Below, one piece after another: positions 27,206 to 37,355 of a stretch of DNA of 64,000 bases. Numbering within the stretch: position 1 is the first letter of the stretch; each line of letters opens with the position of its first letter. The stretch is from Mycolicibacter terrae (GTDB taxonomy: Bacteria; Actinomycetota; Actinomycetes; Mycobacteriales; Mycobacteriaceae), in contig NZ_AP022564.1 in NCBI RefSeq assembly GCF_010727125.1, positions 248,001 to 312,000 of the forward strand, written 5' to 3'. Both the position numbers and the translations under genes were made by a program. Under the pieces are notes generated by a model. That model had not been told where the DNA came from and searched no databases. It saw only the letters and a program-made list of their open reading frames with translations.

Positions 27206-29572
27206 ATGAATCGCAAAAACGTGATCCGCACCATTACCGCGATCGCAGTGATACTGCTACTCGGGTGGTCGTTCTTCTATTTCAGTGACGACACCCGCGG
27301 GTACAAGCCGGTCGACACTTCGGTCGCGGTCGCCCAAATCCACAGCGGCAACGTCAAAAGCGCTCAGATCGACGACCGTGAGCAACAGCTGCGCCTGGTC
27401 TTGAAGAACCCGCTCACCAGCGTCGAGGTGTCCGACAAAGGCGACAAGGCCGCCAAACCGGGCAAAGCCGAGAAGGTCGACAAGCTGATCGCCAAGTACC
27501 CGACCGGGTACGCGGTTCCGCTCTATACCGCGCTGACCAACAAGAAGGCGGAGATCAACACCGTCGTCAACCAGGGCAGCGTGCTGGGCTCGATGCTGAT
27601 CTACCTGCTGCCGATGCTGTTGCTGATCGGGCTGTTCGTGATGTTCTCCCGGATGCAGGGCGGCGCCCGGATGGGCTTCGGGTTCGGCAAGTCACGGGCC
27701 AAACAGCTGGGCAAGGACATGCCCAAGACCACCTTCGCCGACGTCGCGGGCGTCGACGAGGCGGTCGAGGAGCTCTACGAGATCAAGGACTTCCTGCAGA
27801 ACCCCGGCCGCTACCAGGCGCTGGGGGCCAAGATCCCCAAGGGGGTGCTGCTCTACGGCCCCCCCGGCACCGGCAAGACACTGCTGGCCCGGGCGGTGGC
27901 CGGGGAGGCGGGCGTTCCCTTCTTCACCATCTCCGGCTCGGACTTCGTGGAGATGTTCGTCGGTGTGGGCGCCTCCCGGGTGCGCGACCTGTTCGAGCAG
28001 GCCAAGCAGAACAGCCCGTGCATCGTGTTCGTCGACGAGATCGACGCGGTCGGCCGGCAGCGCGGCGCCGGTCTGGGCGGCGGGCACGACGAGCGCGAAC
28101 AGACCCTCAACCAGCTGCTGGTGGAGATGGACGGGTTCGGTGAGCGCGCCGGCGTCATCTTGATCGCGGCCACCAACCGGCCCGATATCCTCGACCCCGC
28201 CCTGCTGCGTCCGGGCCGGTTCGACCGCCAGATCCCGGTGAGCAACCCCGACATCGCGGGCCGGCGCGCGGTGCTGCGGGTGCATTCGGCGGGCAAGCCG
28301 ATCGCGCCCGACGCCGATCTGGACGGACTGGCCAAGCGCACGGTCGGCATGTCGGGCGCCGATCTGGCCAACGTGATCAACGAGGCCGCGCTGCTGACCG
28401 CGCGGGAGAACGGCACCGTCATCACCGGCGCGGCGCTGGAAGAGGCGGTGGACCGGGTGATCGGCGGTCCGCGCCGCAAGAGCCGGATCATCAGCGAACA
28501 CGAGAAGAAGATCACCGCCTACCACGAGGGCGGACACACCCTGGCGGCGTGGGCGATGCCCGACATCGACCCGGTCTACAAGGTCACCATCCTGGCCCGC
28601 GGCCGCACCGGCGGGCACGCGGTGGCGGTGCCCGAGGAGGACAAGGGGCTGCGAACCCGCTCGGAGATGATCGCCCAGCTGGTGTTCGCCATGGGCGGAC
28701 GCGCCGCCGAAGAGCTGGTCTTCCACGAGCCGACCACCGGCGCGGTCTCCGACATCGAGAAGGCCACCCAGGTGGCCCGGGCGATGGTCACCGAGTACGG
28801 CATGAGCGCCAAGCTCGGCGCGGTGCGCTACGGCAGCGAACACGGCGACCCGTTCCTGGGCCGCACCATGGGCACCCAACCCGACTACTCCCACGAGGTG
28901 GCCCGCGACATCGACGACGAGGTGCGCAAGCTCATCGAGGCGGCTCACACCGAGGCCTGGGAGATTCTCACCGAGTACCGCGACGTGCTCGACATCCTGG
29001 CCGGCGAGCTGCTGGAGAAGGAGACGCTGCACCGCGCCGACCTGCAGAAGATCTTCGGCGACGTGGCCAAGCGGCCCCGGCTGACCCTCTTCGACGACTT
29101 CGGCGGGCGGGTCCCGTCCGACAAGCCGCCGATCAAGACTCCCGGCGAGCTGGCCATCGAGCGCGGTGAGCCGTGGCCGCAACCGATGCCGGAGCCGGCG
29201 TTCAAGGCCGCCATCGCGCAGGCCTCGCGGGAGGCCATGGCTTCCGAGGCAGCTGGCGGCCACGCGCCCAACGGCAGCAACGGCTCGCCCACCGGCGACG
29301 ACCCGGTGCCGCCGGGCACCCAGCCCGACTACGGTGCCCCGGCGGGCTGGCGGGCGCCCGGCTGGCCGCCGCCGTCACAGCAGGGCGGCTATTGGTACCC
29401 GCCGCAGCAGTGGCCGCCCAGTGGTTACCCGCCTGCCCCGCCCGCACCGCCCTACCAGCCCTATCAGGCGTATCCCGCGCCGCCGCCACCACCGCCGGCA
29501 CCGCCCGGCGAGGGCGACGGCCACCAGCGTGGCTCGGAGAAGACTCGGTCCGAACCGCCGTCCGGCGATTGA
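27206..29572 (+). CDS. ftsH: Membrane-bound ATP-dependent zinc protease FtsH
   Basis: The product is 788 residues. TM1 is at ~8-26 and TM2 at ~127-147, with an extracytoplasmic domain between that carries a Lys-rich insert ([17 protein letters not shown]). The AAA domain has Walker A GPPGTGKT near 218-225, Walker B IVFVDEID and the [23 protein letters not shown], of which I cite only RPGRFDR. The zinc site is HEGGH at 440-444. The last ~130 residues are Pro/Gly-rich and disordered, as in mycobacterial FtsH. It degrades unassembled membrane proteins. The ATG at 27206 opens a run of tightly spaced genes reaching coaX. Confidence 0.96.
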   Translation: MNRKNVIRTITAIAVILLLGWSFFYFSDDTRGYKPVDTSVAVAQIHSGNVKSAQIDDREQQLRLVLKNPLTSVEVSDKGDKAAKPGKAEKVDKLIAKYPTGYAVPLYTALTNKKAEINTVVNQGSVLGSMLIYLLPMLLLIGLFVMFSRMQGGARMGFGFGKSRAKQLGKDMPKTTFADVAGVDEAVEELYEIKDFLQNPGRYQALGAKIPKGVLLYGPPGTGKTLLARAVAGEAGVPFFTISGSDFVEMFVGVGASRVRDLFEQAKQNSPCIVFVDEIDAVGRQRGAGLGGGHDEREQTLNQLLVEMDGFGERAGVILIAATNRPDILDPALLRPGRFDRQIPVSNPDIAGRRAVLRVHSAGKPIAPDADLDGLAKRTVGMSGADLANVINEAALLTARENGTVITGAALEEAVDRVIGGPRRKSRIISEHEKKITAYHEGGHTLAAWAMPDIDPVYKVTILARGRTGGHAVAVPEEDKGLRTRSEMIAQLVFAMGGRAAEELVFHEPTTGAVSDIEKATQVARAMVTEYGMSAKLGAVRYGSEHGDPFLGRTMGTQPDYSHEVARDIDDEVRKLIEAAHTEAWEILTEYRDVLDILAGELLEKETLHRADLQKIFGDVAKRPRLTLFDDFGGRVPSDKPPIKTPGELAIERGEPWPQPMPEPAFKAAIAQASREAMASEAAGGHAPNGSNGSPTGDDPVPPGTQPDYGAPAGWRAPGWPPPSQQGGYWYPPQQWPPSGYPPAPPAPPYQPYQAYPAPPPPPPAPPGEGDGHQRGSEKTRSEPPSGD

Positions 29573-29588
29573 GAGAGTGGGATCGGCG

Positions 29589-30167
29589 ATGACTTCGACA
29601 GTCTTCGATCAGGCGCGCGCCGAGGCCGCGGTGCGTGAACTGCTGTACGCGGTGGGCGAGGATCCGGACCGTCCGGGTCTGCTCGACACCCCGGCGCGGG
29701 TGGCTCGGGCCTACCAGGAGATGTTCGCCGGGCTCTACACCGACCCGGACACGGTGCTGGAGACCACCTTCGACGAGCAGCACGACGAACTGGTGCTGGT
29801 CAAGGAGATTCCGCTGTACTCGACCTGCGAGCACCATCTGGTCTCGTTCCACGGCGTCGCCCATGTCGGCTACATCCCGGGCGACGACGGCCGGATCACC
29901 GGCCTGTCCAAGTTGGCGCGGGTCGTCGACCTCTATGCCAAGCGGCCCCAGGTGCAGGAGCGGCTGACCGGTCAGGTCGCCGACGCCCTGATGCGCAAAC
30001 TCGATCCGCGCGGCGTCATCGTGGTGGTCGAGGCCGAGCACCTGTGCATGGCGATGCGCGGCGTGCGCAAGCCCGGCGCGATCACCACGACATCGGCGGT
30101 GCGCGGCCAGTTCAAATCCGACAGCGCGTCGCGCGCCGAAGCCCTGGAACTCATCCGGCGAAGGTGA
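29589..30167 (+). CDS. folE: GTP cyclohydrolase I
   Basis: The product is 192 residues. It converts GTP to dihydroneopterin triphosphate, the first step of folate synthesis. The zinc ligands are Cys80 and His83 in CEHH and Cys153 in [26 protein letters not shown], of which [12 protein letters not shown] is the core, and RGQFKSD are also conserved. The ATG at 29589 is 16 bases after ftsH. Its TGA overlaps the GTG of folP1. Confidence 0.96.
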   Translation: MTSTVFDQARAEAAVRELLYAVGEDPDRPGLLDTPARVARAYQEMFAGLYTDPDTVLETTFDEQHDELVLVKEIPLYSTCEHHLVSFHGVAHVGYIPGDDGRITGLSKLARVVDLYAKRPQVQERLTGQVADALMRKLDPRGVIVVVEAEHLCMAMRGVRKPGAITTTSAVRGQFKSDSASRAEALELIRRR

Positions 30168-31000
30168 GCCCCACACGCGCCCAGGTCGTCGGGGTGGTCA
30201 ACGTCACCGCCGACTCGTTCTCCGATGGCGGGCGCTATCTGGACGCCGGTCGCGCCGTCGAACACGGCTTGGTGCTGGCGGCCCAGGGAGCGGCGATCAT
30301 CGACGTCGGCGGTGAATCGACCCGCCCCGGTGCGGTGCGTTCCGATCCGGGCGCGGAGGAGAAACGGGTCATTCCGGTCGTGAAAGAACTTGTCGCCCAG
30401 GGCATTACGGTCAGTATCGATACGATGAACGCTCCGGTGGCGCGGGCGGCGTTGGACTGCGGTGCCGCGATCGTCAACGACGTTTCCGGAGGGCGGGCAG
30501 ATCCGGCGATGGCGCCCCTGCTGGCCTCCTCGGATGCCCGGTGGGTGCTGATGCACTGGCGCCCGGTCGATCCCGAACACCCGCATCGGGTACCGGACTA
30601 CCGCGACGTCGTCGCCGAGGTCCGCAACGATCTACTCGCATCCGTCGACGCCGCCGTCGCCGCCGGCGTGGACCCGGGGAGGCTGATCATCGATCCGGGA
30701 CTGGGCTTCGCCAAAACGGCGCAACACAATTGGGCGCTGTTGAACGGGCTGCCGCAGCTGGTCGACGCCGGCATACCGGTTCTCGTCGGTGCGTCGCGCA
30801 AGCGGTTTCTCGGTACCCTACTGTCCGGGGCGGACGGCGCACCGCGGCCGCCCGATGAGCGGGAGACGGCCACCGCGGTGGTCTCGGCGCTGGCCGGCCT
30901 GCACGGGGCGTGGGGCGTGCGGGTGCACGACGTGCGGGGCTCGATCGACGCGCTGAGGGTCGTCGAAGCCTGGACCCAAGGAGGCACAAGCGATGACTGA
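30164..31000 (+). CDS. folP1: Dihydropteroate synthase
   Basis: The product is 278 residues with a TIM barrel. [11 protein letters not shown] at 13-23, [11 protein letters not shown] and the C-terminal GASRKRF are the pterin, diphosphate and pABA site motifs. It joins pABA to dihydropterin pyrophosphate and is the sulfonamide target. The GTG at 30164 overlaps the folE stop (GTGA). The folP1 stop in turn overlaps folB by eight bases, so folE-folP1-folB are translationally coupled. Confidence 0.96.
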   Translation: MSPTRAQVVGVVNVTADSFSDGGRYLDAGRAVEHGLVLAAQGAAIIDVGGESTRPGAVRSDPGAEEKRVIPVVKELVAQGITVSIDTMNAPVARAALDCGAAIVNDVSGGRADPAMAPLLASSDARWVLMHWRPVDPEHPHRVPDYRDVVAEVRNDLLASVDAAVAAGVDPGRLIIDPGLGFAKTAQHNWALLNGLPQLVDAGIPVLVGASRKRFLGTLLSGADGAPRPPDERETATAVVSALAGLHGAWGVRVHDVRGSIDALRVVEAWTQGGTSDD

Positions 31001-31382
31001 TCGGATCGAACTGCGGGGCCTGAGGGTGCGCGGCAACCACGGCGTGTTCGCCCATGAGCGGGCCGACGGTCAGGATTTCATCGTCGACATCACGGTGTGG
31101 ATGGATCTGTCGGCCGCGGCCGCCAGTGACGCCCTGGCGGACACCTACGACTACGGGGTGCTGGCCCAGCGGGCCGCCGACATCGTCAACGGCCCGGCCC
31201 GGGACCTCATCGAGACCGTGGCCGCCGAGATCGCCGAGGAGGTCATGGCCGATGCGCGGGTGCAGGCCGTCGAGGTGACGCTGCACAAGCCGCACGCCCC
31301 GATCCCACTGACGTTCGCCGACGTCGCGGTGGTCGCGCGGCGCTCCCGGCGCGACCGGCGCCCAACGGTGGTCCCGGCGTGA
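30993..31382 (+). CDS. folB: Dihydroneopterin aldolase
   Basis: The product is 129 residues with a T-fold. [19 protein letters not shown] carries the usual opening strand (normally GxHGVxxxER), DYGVLAQ the catalytic-site Tyr, and the catalytic Lys is in [11 protein letters not shown]. It cleaves dihydroneopterin to hydroxymethyl-dihydropterin. The start ATG lies inside the folP1 end. Between its stop and the folK ATG (66 bases) sits a hairpin repeat. Confidence 0.95.
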   Translation: MTDRIELRGLRVRGNHGVFAHERADGQDFIVDITVWMDLSAAAASDALADTYDYGVLAQRAADIVNGPARDLIETVAAEIAEEVMADARVQAVEVTLHKPHAPIPLTFADVAVVARRSRRDRRPTVVPA

Positions 31383-31398
31383 CGCGCGCTGTCGACGA

Positions 31399-31437
31399 TG
31401 CGGTGGGGGCACCCCCAGCCGCGCAGCGGCGAGGGGG
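31399..31437 (+). repeat. MIRU-like hairpin repeat, family B, copy 1
   Basis: TGCGGTGGGGGCA is followed by a strong hairpin. CCCCC (31412-31416) pairs with GGGGG (31433-31437), and GCCGC (31418-31422) with GCGGC (31426-31430). It fills the folB-folK gap, and its GAGGGGG strand is the only Shine-Dalgarno-like sequence before the folK ATG. Confidence 0.75.
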
Positions 31438-31448
31438 ACAGCGGCGCC

Positions 31449-32006
31449 ATGACTGAAGCGGTGCTCTCCATCGGGTCCAACCTGGGTGATCGGCTGGCCC
31501 GGTTGCAGTCGGCCGTCGACGGATTCGGCGCGGCGGTGCGTGAGGTGTCCGGGGTGTACGAGACCGAGCCGTGGGGCGTGGTCGAGCAGGGGCGCTTCCT
31601 CAACGCGGTGCTGATCGTGGAGGACCCGGCGACAGACGAACACGGTTGGCTGCGCCGGGCTCACGAACTCGAGCACGCGGCGGACCGGGTGCGCGGTGAA
31701 CGCTGGGGCCCGCGAACCCTGGACGTCGACGTGATCAGCTGCCGCGACACCGCGGCCGGCCGATCGACGGAGCTGCTCTCCCGCGACAAGGGGCTGACCC
31801 TGCCGCATCCGCTGGCCCACCTGCGCGCCTTCGTCATGGTCCCGTGGCTGGAGGTCGAACCGGAGGCGTGGCTGACGGTCGCCGGCCGGCACTGTGCGGT
31901 GGCCGACCTGCTGGACGAACTGGACCCCGCCGACCGCAGCGAGCTTCGGCGGACCGAGTTGGTGTTGCAGCGCAGCGACTGGGCCGACCGGGCCGGGGAG
32001 CGCTGA
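31449..32006 (+). CDS. folK: Hydroxymethyl-dihydropterin pyrophosphokinase
   Basis: The product is 185 residues. It transfers pyrophosphate from ATP to 6-hydroxymethyl-dihydropterin. The opening VLSIGSNLGDR, YETEPWG and GQRW-like GERWGPRTLDVDVI are HPPK signatures; the last carries the two Mg-binding Asp residues. The ATG at 31449 gives MTEAVLSIGSN; an upstream in-frame ATG (31398) lies in the hairpin repeat and is rejected. The stop overlaps the next ATG (TGATG). Confidence 0.95.
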   Translation: MTEAVLSIGSNLGDRLARLQSAVDGFGAAVREVSGVYETEPWGVVEQGRFLNAVLIVEDPATDEHGWLRRAHELEHAADRVRGERWGPRTLDVDVISCRDTAAGRSTELLSRDKGLTLPHPLAHLRAFVMVPWLEVEPEAWLTVAGRHCAVADLLDELDPADRSELRRTELVLQRSDWADRAGER

Positions 32007-32491
32007 TGGGTCCGACCCGTACCCGCGACGTCACCGCGGCCGCTGCGGCCGCCGCCGTCCTCAGCTTCGTGGCGGTGCAGCTGTTGTACCGATGGTTCCC
32101 GCCGATCACCGTGTGGACCGGGATATCGCTGCTGGTGGTGGCCATCGCCGAGGCGGCCTGGGGCCGCTACGTCCGCGGCAAGATCGATGACGGCCAGATC
32201 GGTGTCGGATCCGGCTGGCTGCATCCGCTGGCGGTGGCCCGCACCGTCGTGGTCGCCAAGGCCTCGGCCTGGATGGGTGCGCTGGTGTTGGGCTTCTGGG
32301 TGGGCGTGCTGGGCTACCTGCTGCCGCACCGGTCCACCCTGCACGTCGCCGTCGAGGACACCGGCGGCGCCGTGGTTGCCGCGGCCAGTGCGCTGGCGCT
32401 GCTCGTCGCCGCGTTGTGGTTGCAGAACTGCTGCAAGTCACCGCAGGATCCCGGGCAGTCCGGGCCGCTGACCGGAAACCAACCGGGGTGA
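32006..32491 (+). CDS. DUF3180 membrane protein (Rv3605c-like)
   Basis: The product is 161 residues with four hydrophobic segments grouped in two pairs (about 9-27, 34-50, 85-108 and 120-140). It has no catalytic motif. WLHPLAVARTVVVAKASA between the second and third segments is conserved in actinobacterial DUF3180 proteins. Its ATG shares one base with the folK stop, so it is co-translated with the folate genes, but no folate role has been shown. The C-terminus ends in a short polar tail with CCKS. Confidence 0.85.
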   Translation: MGPTRTRDVTAAAAAAAVLSFVAVQLLYRWFPPITVWTGISLLVVAIAEAAWGRYVRGKIDDGQIGVGSGWLHPLAVARTVVVAKASAWMGALVLGFWVGVLGYLLPHRSTLHVAVEDTGGAVVAAASALALLVAALWLQNCCKSPQDPGQSGPLTGNQPG

Positions 32492-32569
32492 GAATCGCCG
32501 GAGCGGGGCGACACGCGGAGCGACCTCGTACAGGTACAGTCGGGCAATGCGGGCCAGCAAAGATGCGGC

Positions 32570-32608
32570 TGCGGTGTGGGCACCCCCAGCCGCGCAGCGG
32601 CAAGGGGG
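32570..32608 (+). repeat. MIRU-like hairpin repeat, family B, copy 2
   Basis: TGCGGTGTGGGCACCCCCAG and GCGCAGCGGCAAGGGGG match copy 1 at 31399 with few changes. The CCCCC/GGGGG and GCCGC/GCGGC pairings are kept. It lies 28 bases before the DUF6779 gene. Confidence 0.75.
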
Positions 32609-32635
32609 CCAAGGCGACGAGGTGGAGCGGCGCAG

Positions 32636-34099
32636 ATGAATTCGGTCCTGTCCCGCGCCCCAGGCCGGCGCGGTGCTCGCAGGCCCGGCTGGACGTTGAT
32701 GACGGCGTTGCTGATCCTTGCGATCGCGGCGAGTTCGGCACTGGTGTTCACCAGCCGGGTCGAGCTGTTGAAACTCGCGGTCATCGTGGCGCTGTGGGCG
32801 GCGGTCGCAGCCGCGTTCGTATCGGTGATCTATCGGCGGCAGAGCGATGTGGACCAGGCCCGCGCCCGTGACCTGAAGCTGGTTTACGACCTGCAACTGG
32901 ATCGGGAGATCTCGGCGCGGCGCGAATACGAGCTGACGGTGGAGTCGCAGCTGCGCCGCGAGTTGGCATCGGAGCTGCGGGCTCAGGCCGCAGACGAGGT
33001 CGCCGCGTTGCGCGCCGAGTTGGCCGCGTTGCGAACCAACCTGGAGATCCTCTTCGACGCCGACCTGAGTCAGCGAGCGGCGTTGGAGACTGATTCCTCG
33101 GCGCGCACGACTGTTCGCGCCTACAGCGACTGGGCCCGCTCGGGCGGGGATTCCGGTGCTGCCCGGGCCACGCCGGCCGCCGCGACCTTCTACCCCGAGG
33201 ACTCGGTCAGCCAGACCGCCGAGAATCCGATCATCGACGTTCCGGAGGTGCGGATTCCGACCGGCGGGATCCCCATGCCCCAGACCTCACAGACATCACA
33301 GTCGTCTCAAACACCTCAGGCCCAGCACGCCCCGCAAGCTCCGCAGCCACCTCAGCCGTCGGCCGAGACGACCTATCGGGGTTCGCATCGCCGGTCCGCC
33401 GACGAAGCCTCGCGCCGGGCCGCCGACGAAGCCCCGCGCCGGGCCGCGGACGAGGCTCCCCGCCGGGCCGCGGACGAAATCCAGCAACCCGCGGGCCGGT
33501 GGACCCCACCTCCGCAGCCGTTCGTCCCGCCGGAAGCCCGCCGCGAGCCCGAACCGCCGCCGCCCCCGCCACCGGCACCGCAGCAACCCTGGGTCGCGCC
33601 GCCACCCGCGTCGGCCCCAACCTGGAAACCCGTTGGCGCCGAGGGTGAATGGCGACCACCGGCCGCACCCGGCAGCAACTGGTCCGCGGAGACCCCCGGC
33701 GACTCCGGCCGGCACGGTGCCGCCGAGTCCCAGCATTTCGGCGATCACGCGGCAGTCGCGCCCGAGCGGGGTGCCGAAGCGCCGTCCCGGCACGGCCGCC
33801 ATGCCGGCCCCGGCGCGGTGGCCGACGGCCCGGTGAACGGCGCCGAGACGGCACCCCACGACGGGGAGGGGCGCCGGCGGGCGCGCTCCCGGCACTCGGT
33901 GGACTCGGCCCCCCACCCTGCCCAACCGGCCCACCCGGAGCCCGCGAGCGCCGCCGCCGGCACGGCACGGCATTCCGCCGGCGCCGAGCCGGGAACCGAA
34001 GCCGCCCCGAACACCGGCGGCCAGTCGGTGGCCGAGTTGCTGGCCCGGCTGCAGGCCACCCCCACCGTGGGCCGCCGCCGGCGCCGCCGCGAGGAGTGA
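32636..34099 (+). CDS. DUF6779-type membrane protein with long disordered tail (Rv3604c-like)
   Basis: The product is 487 residues. Two membrane helices (about 20-40 and 47-66) form a hairpin. A charged helical stretch (~75-150) rich in Arg, Glu and Leu is probably coiled coil. The rest is a Pro/Ala/Gln-rich low-complexity tail with a near-perfect 8-residue repeat (RRAADEAP) and an Arg-rich end (GRRRRRREE). I infer a cytoplasmic scaffold or regulator at the membrane; no enzymatic motif is seen. The ATG at 32636 follows GGTGGAGCGG. Confidence 0.85.
   Translation: MNSVLSRAPGRRGARRPGWTLMTALLILAIAASSALVFTSRVELLKLAVIVALWAAVAAAFVSVIYRRQSDVDQARARDLKLVYDLQLDREISARREYELTVESQLRRELASELRAQAADEVAALRAELAALRTNLEILFDADLSQRAALETDSSARTTVRAYSDWARSGGDSGAARATPAAATFYPEDSVSQTAENPIIDVPEVRIPTGGIPMPQTSQTSQSSQTPQAQHAPQAPQPPQPSAETTYRGSHRRSADEASRRAADEAPRRAADEAPRRAADEIQQPAGRWTPPPQPFVPPEARREPEPPPPPPPAPQQPWVAPPPASAPTWKPVGAEGEWRPPAAPGSNWSAETPGDSGRHGAAESQHFGDHAAVAPERGAEAPSRHGRHAGPGAVADGPVNGAETAPHDGEGRRRARSRHSVDSAPHPAQPAHPEPASAAAGTARHSAGAEPGTEAAPNTGGQSVAELLARLQATPTVGRRRRRREE
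33392..33478 (+). repeat. 24-bp in-frame tandem repeat
   Basis: About 3.6 units of CGGGCCGCCGACGAAGCCCC-like sequence (period 24) encode RRAADEAP repeats in the tail of the DUF6779 protein. Confidence 0.8.
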
Positions 34100-34208
34100 C
34101 GGCGCATCTGCGACGAATGTCACTCGCCGGGTTCGGGTCGAGCGAGATAGACTCTCCGGCGACCGTCCGGTACCCGCAGCGCGGGACTGGAACGAACCAA
34201 GAGAACCT

Positions 34209-35126
34209 GTGAGGCCGTCTGCGATGGTGCAGTTCGACGGACTGCGGCCCGCCCGACTCAAGGTAGGCGTCATCTCGGCGGGCCGGGTCGGCACCGCTCT
34301 GGGCGTCGCCTTGGAACGCGCCGAGCACGTCGTGGTGGCGTGCAGCGCCATCTCCGAAGAGTCGCGACAGCGTGCCCGGCGGCGACTGCCCGACACCCTG
34401 GTGCGTCCGGCCCACGATGTCGCCGGCGACGCGGAATTGCTGCTGCTGGCCGTTCCCGACACCGAACTGGCCGGCATGGTGGCGGGCCTGGCCGCCACCG
34501 GTGCGGTGCGGGCCGGGACGATCGTGGTGCACACCTCTGGTGCCGCCGGGATCGGCGTGCTGGCGCCACTGACCGAACAGGGCTGTCTGCCGCTGGCGAT
34601 CCACCCCGCGATGACTTTCACCGGCGCTGACGAGGACATCGACCGGCTGGCGGACAGCTGCTTCGGCATCACCGCCGCCGACGAGATCGGCTACGCCATC
34701 GCCGAGGCGCTGACGCTGGAGATCGGCGCCGTGCCGTTCCGGGTCGACGAGACCGACCGCACCCTCTACCACGCCGCGCTGTGCCACGGCGGCAACCACG
34801 TGGTCACCGTGATCGACGACGCCCTGGCGGCATTGCGGGCGGCACTGCCCGGCCGTCTCGGCACCAGCGAAGTAGCGGACCCCGACGGCGTCGCCGAACG
34901 CGTGCTGGGGCCGTTGGTACGGGCCGCGCTGGCCAACACCCTGCGCGACGGCCGGGCCGCGCTGACCGGGCCGGTGGCCCGGGGCGACGCGGCCACCCTG
35001 GGCCGGCACCTGCAGGCGTTGGCCGGCGTGGACCCCGATCTGGCCGAGGCCTATCGCACCAATGCGCTGCGCACGGCACACCGCGCAGACGCCGCCGACG
35101 ACGTGCTGACGGTGCTGGCCCGGTGA
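34209..35126 (+). CDS. Rossmann-fold/DUF2520 dehydrogenase-like protein (Rv3603c-like)
   Basis: The product is 305 residues. [17 protein letters not shown] is an NAD(P)-binding GxGxxG variant (SAGRVG). [10 protein letters not shown] and HTSGAAG follow as in beta-hydroxyacid and ketopantoate reductase-like Rossmann domains. The C-terminal half is the helical DUF2520 domain ([20 protein letters not shown]). It overlaps panC (GTGA), so a role in pantothenate synthesis or its control is a reasonable guess, unproven. GTG 34209 is used; ATG 34224 ([16 protein letters not shown]) is an alternative. Confidence 0.85.
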   Translation: MRPSAMVQFDGLRPARLKVGVISAGRVGTALGVALERAEHVVVACSAISEESRQRARRRLPDTLVRPAHDVAGDAELLLLAVPDTELAGMVAGLAATGAVRAGTIVVHTSGAAGIGVLAPLTEQGCLPLAIHPAMTFTGADEDIDRLADSCFGITAADEIGYAIAEALTLEIGAVPFRVDETDRTLYHAALCHGGNHVVTVIDDALAALRAALPGRLGTSEVADPDGVAERVLGPLVRAALANTLRDGRAALTGPVARGDAATLGRHLQALAGVDPDLAEAYRTNALRTAHRADAADDVLTVLAR

Positions 35127-36094
35127 GGCCGCACGCCGGGGCCCCCCAGCCCACCTTCACCGCCGGTGCGCTCAACGTCTACGCCCGGCCGGATGAGATC
35201 GCCCGCGTCACCCGCGCGCTGCGGTCGACCGGTCGCCGGGTGACGCTGGTGCCGACCATGGGGGCGCTGCACGCCGGTCACCTGGCGCTGGTGCGAGCCG
35301 CCCGTAAAGTGCCCGGCTCGGTGGTGGTGGTGTCGATCTTCGTCAACCCGCTGCAGTTCGGCGTGGGCGAGGACCTGGACGCCTATCCGCGCACCCTCGA
35401 CGACGATCTGGCCCTGCTGCGCGCCGAGGGCGTCGAGATGGCCTTCACCCCGACCGCCGCCGCGATGTATCCCGACGGCTCCCGCACCGCGGTGCACCCG
35501 GGTCCGTTGGGAGCCGAGCTCGAAGGTGCCGCCCGCCCGACGCACTTCGCCGGAATGCTCACCGTGGTGGGCAAACTGTTGTCGATCGTGCGACCCGACC
35601 GGGTGTTCTTCGGCGAGAAGGACTATCAGCAGCTGGTGCTGGTGCGGCAGATGGTCGCCGACCTGAACCTCGACGTGACCGTGGTGGGCGTGCCCACGGT
35701 ACGCGAAGCCGACGGCCTGGCCATGTCGTCGCGTAATCGCTACCTGGACCCCGCGCAGCGCGAAGCCGCGACGGCGCTGTCGGCCGCTCTGGCGGCCGGC
35801 GAGCGCGCGGCTGCGGCCGGCGCCCAAGCGTCCGTGGATGCCGCCGCCGCGGTGTTGTCCGCGGTGCCTGCCGTCGATGTCGACTACCTGGAGGTTCGAG
35901 GCGTCGACCTCGGCCCGGCGCCCGCGGACGGCTCGGGACGGCTGCTGATCGCCGCCCGGGTGGGTACCACACGACTGATCGACAACGCGGCGATCACGCT
36001 CGGACTTCCCATCGACGCCGAGGTGGCGTTAGCCGGTTCGGAGGCCGGTCCAGATGGATATCACGTATCAACCGGAGAAAGCCGGAGGAATTGA
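35123..36094 (+). CDS. panC: Pantoate-beta-alanine ligase
   Basis: The product is 323 residues. It makes pantothenate from pantoate, beta-alanine and [13 protein letters not shown] is the HIGH-like ATP site; [19 protein letters not shown] and MSSRNRYL (KMSKS-like) are the other signatures. The GTG at 35123 overlaps the upstream stop, and the TGA shares one base with the panD ATG. It is slightly longer at both ends than M. tuberculosis PanC (309 residues). Confidence 0.96.
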   Translation: MRPHAGAPQPTFTAGALNVYARPDEIARVTRALRSTGRRVTLVPTMGALHAGHLALVRAARKVPGSVVVVSIFVNPLQFGVGEDLDAYPRTLDDDLALLRAEGVEMAFTPTAAAMYPDGSRTAVHPGPLGAELEGAARPTHFAGMLTVVGKLLSIVRPDRVFFGEKDYQQLVLVRQMVADLNLDVTVVGVPTVREADGLAMSSRNRYLDPAQREAATALSAALAAGERAAAAGAQASVDAAAAVLSAVPAVDVDYLEVRGVDLGPAPADGSGRLLIAARVGTTRLIDNAAITLGLPIDAEVALAGSEAGPDGYHVSTGESRRN

Positions 36095-36510
36095 TGTTTC
36101 GGACGATGCTGAAGTCGAAGATTCACCGTGCCACGGTCACTCACGCTGACCTGCACTATGTCGGCTCGGTGACCATCGACGCCGATCTGATGGAGGCTGC
36201 CGACCTGCTCGAGGGCGAGCAGGTGACGATCGTCGACATCGACAACGGCGCTCGGCTGGTCACCTACGCCATCACCGGGGAGCGGGGCACCGGTGTCATC
36301 GGGATCAACGGTGCCGCAGCACATCTGGTGCATCCAGGCGATCTGGTGATTCTGATCGCCTACGGCACGATGGAAGACGCCGAGGCCCGTCGCTACCGGC
36401 CCCGGATCGTGTTCGTCGACTCCGACAACAAGCAGGTGGACCTCGGCGACGACCCGGCGTTCGTGCCCGATGACGTGGCGGACCTGCTCTCGCCCAGAAG
36501 CGTGGGGTAG
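36094..36510 (+). CDS. panD: Aspartate 1-decarboxylase
   Basis: The product is a 138-residue proenzyme. Self-cleavage between Gly24 and Ser25 (HYVGSVTID) produces the pyruvoyl group that decarboxylates aspartate to beta-alanine. [12 protein letters not shown] with Lys9 and the catalytic Tyr are conserved, as are [14 protein letters not shown] and IAYG. GGAGGAA precedes the ATG at 36094. The C-terminal extension after ~residue 118 is the flexible tail typical of mycobacterial PanD. Confidence 0.96.
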   Translation: MFRTMLKSKIHRATVTHADLHYVGSVTIDADLMEAADLLEGEQVTIVDIDNGARLVTYAITGERGTGVIGINGAAAHLVHPGDLVILIAYGTMEDAEARRYRPRIVFVDSDNKQVDLGDDPAFVPDDVADLLSPRSVG

Positions 36511-36512
36511 CC

Positions 36513-37325
36513 GTGCTGCTGGCGATCGACGTCCGTAACACCCACACCGTCATCGGCCTGATCGCCGGGTCGGGTGAGAACGGAAACGTCGTACAGCAGT
36601 GGCGGATTCGCACGGAAGCGGAGATCACCGCCGACGAGCTGGCCCTGACGCTGGACGGCCTGATCGGCGAGGACGGCGAACAGATCACCGGCGCTGCGGC
36701 GCTGTCCACCGTGCCGTCGGTGCTGCACGAAGTGCGACTGATGCTCGATCAGTACTGGCCCTCGGTGGCATCGGTGCTCATCGAACCGGGCGTGCGCACC
36801 GGGATCCCGCTGTTGGTCGACAACCCCAAGGAAGTCGGCGCTGACCGGATCGTCAACTGCCTGGCCGCTTTCCACAAATTCAACACGGCGGCGATCGTGG
36901 TCGACTTCGGTTCGTCGATCGTCGTCGACGTGGTTTCGGCCAAGGGCGAGTTCCTGGGCGGTGCGATCGCACCCGGCGTCCAGATCTCCTCGGACGCCGC
37001 CGCGGCCCGCTCGGCGGGGCTGCGGCGGGTGGAGCTCACCCGCCCGCGCTCGGTGATCGGCAAGAACACCGTCGAATGCATGCAGGCCGGCGCGGTGTTC
37101 GGCTTCGCCGGGCTGGTCGACGGGCTGGTCCGCCGGGTCCGCGATGATGCGCCCGCGCTCGCCGACAACGTGACCGTGGTGGCCACCGGGCACACCGCCC
37201 CGTTGTTGCTCGCCGACCTGGAGACGGTCGACCACTACGACGCCAATCTCACCCTGGACGGACTGCGGTTGGTTTTCGAACGCAACCGGGACAGTCAACG
37301 GGGCAGGCTGCGGCCGGCGCGCTGA
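36513..37325 (+). CDS. coaX: Type III pantothenate kinase-like protein CoaX
   Basis: The product is 270 residues with an ASKHA fold. Type III kinases start with a DxGNT phosphate loop. Here it is DVRNTHT, with Arg in place of the Gly, as I recall for M. tuberculosis CoaX, which was reported unable to replace Coa[13 protein letters not shown] and [11 protein letters not shown] are otherwise conserved. The start GTG at 36513 is two bases after the panD stop. It may be an inactive or regulatory relative; the active pantothenate kinase would be CoaA elsewhere. Confidence 0.92.
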   Translation: MLLAIDVRNTHTVIGLIAGSGENGNVVQQWRIRTEAEITADELALTLDGLIGEDGEQITGAAALSTVPSVLHEVRLMLDQYWPSVASVLIEPGVRTGIPLLVDNPKEVGADRIVNCLAAFHKFNTAAIVVDFGSSIVVDVVSAKGEFLGGAIAPGVQISSDAAAARSAGLRRVELTRPRSVIGKNTVECMQAGAVFGFAGLVDGLVRRVRDDAPALADNVTVVATGHTAPLLLADLETVDHYDANLTLDGLRLVFERNRDSQRGRLRPAR

Positions 37326-37341
37326 GCGCCTGCCGGTTGAT

Positions 37342-37347
37342 TAAGCT
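37342..37347 (+). promoter_or_regulatory. Candidate -10 hexamer of lysS (leaderless)
   Basis: TAAGCT lies eight bases before the GTG at 37356. The sequence TAAGCTGGCACGTCGTGA is repeated with one change at cysS. Confidence 0.5.
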
Positions 37348-37355
37348 GGCACGTC

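Noticed and set aside
31398..31448. In-frame ATG 31398 as the folK start
   Set aside because: It would translate the hairpin repeat (HPQPRSG). The ATG at 31449 gives the family-typical start and matches homologues.
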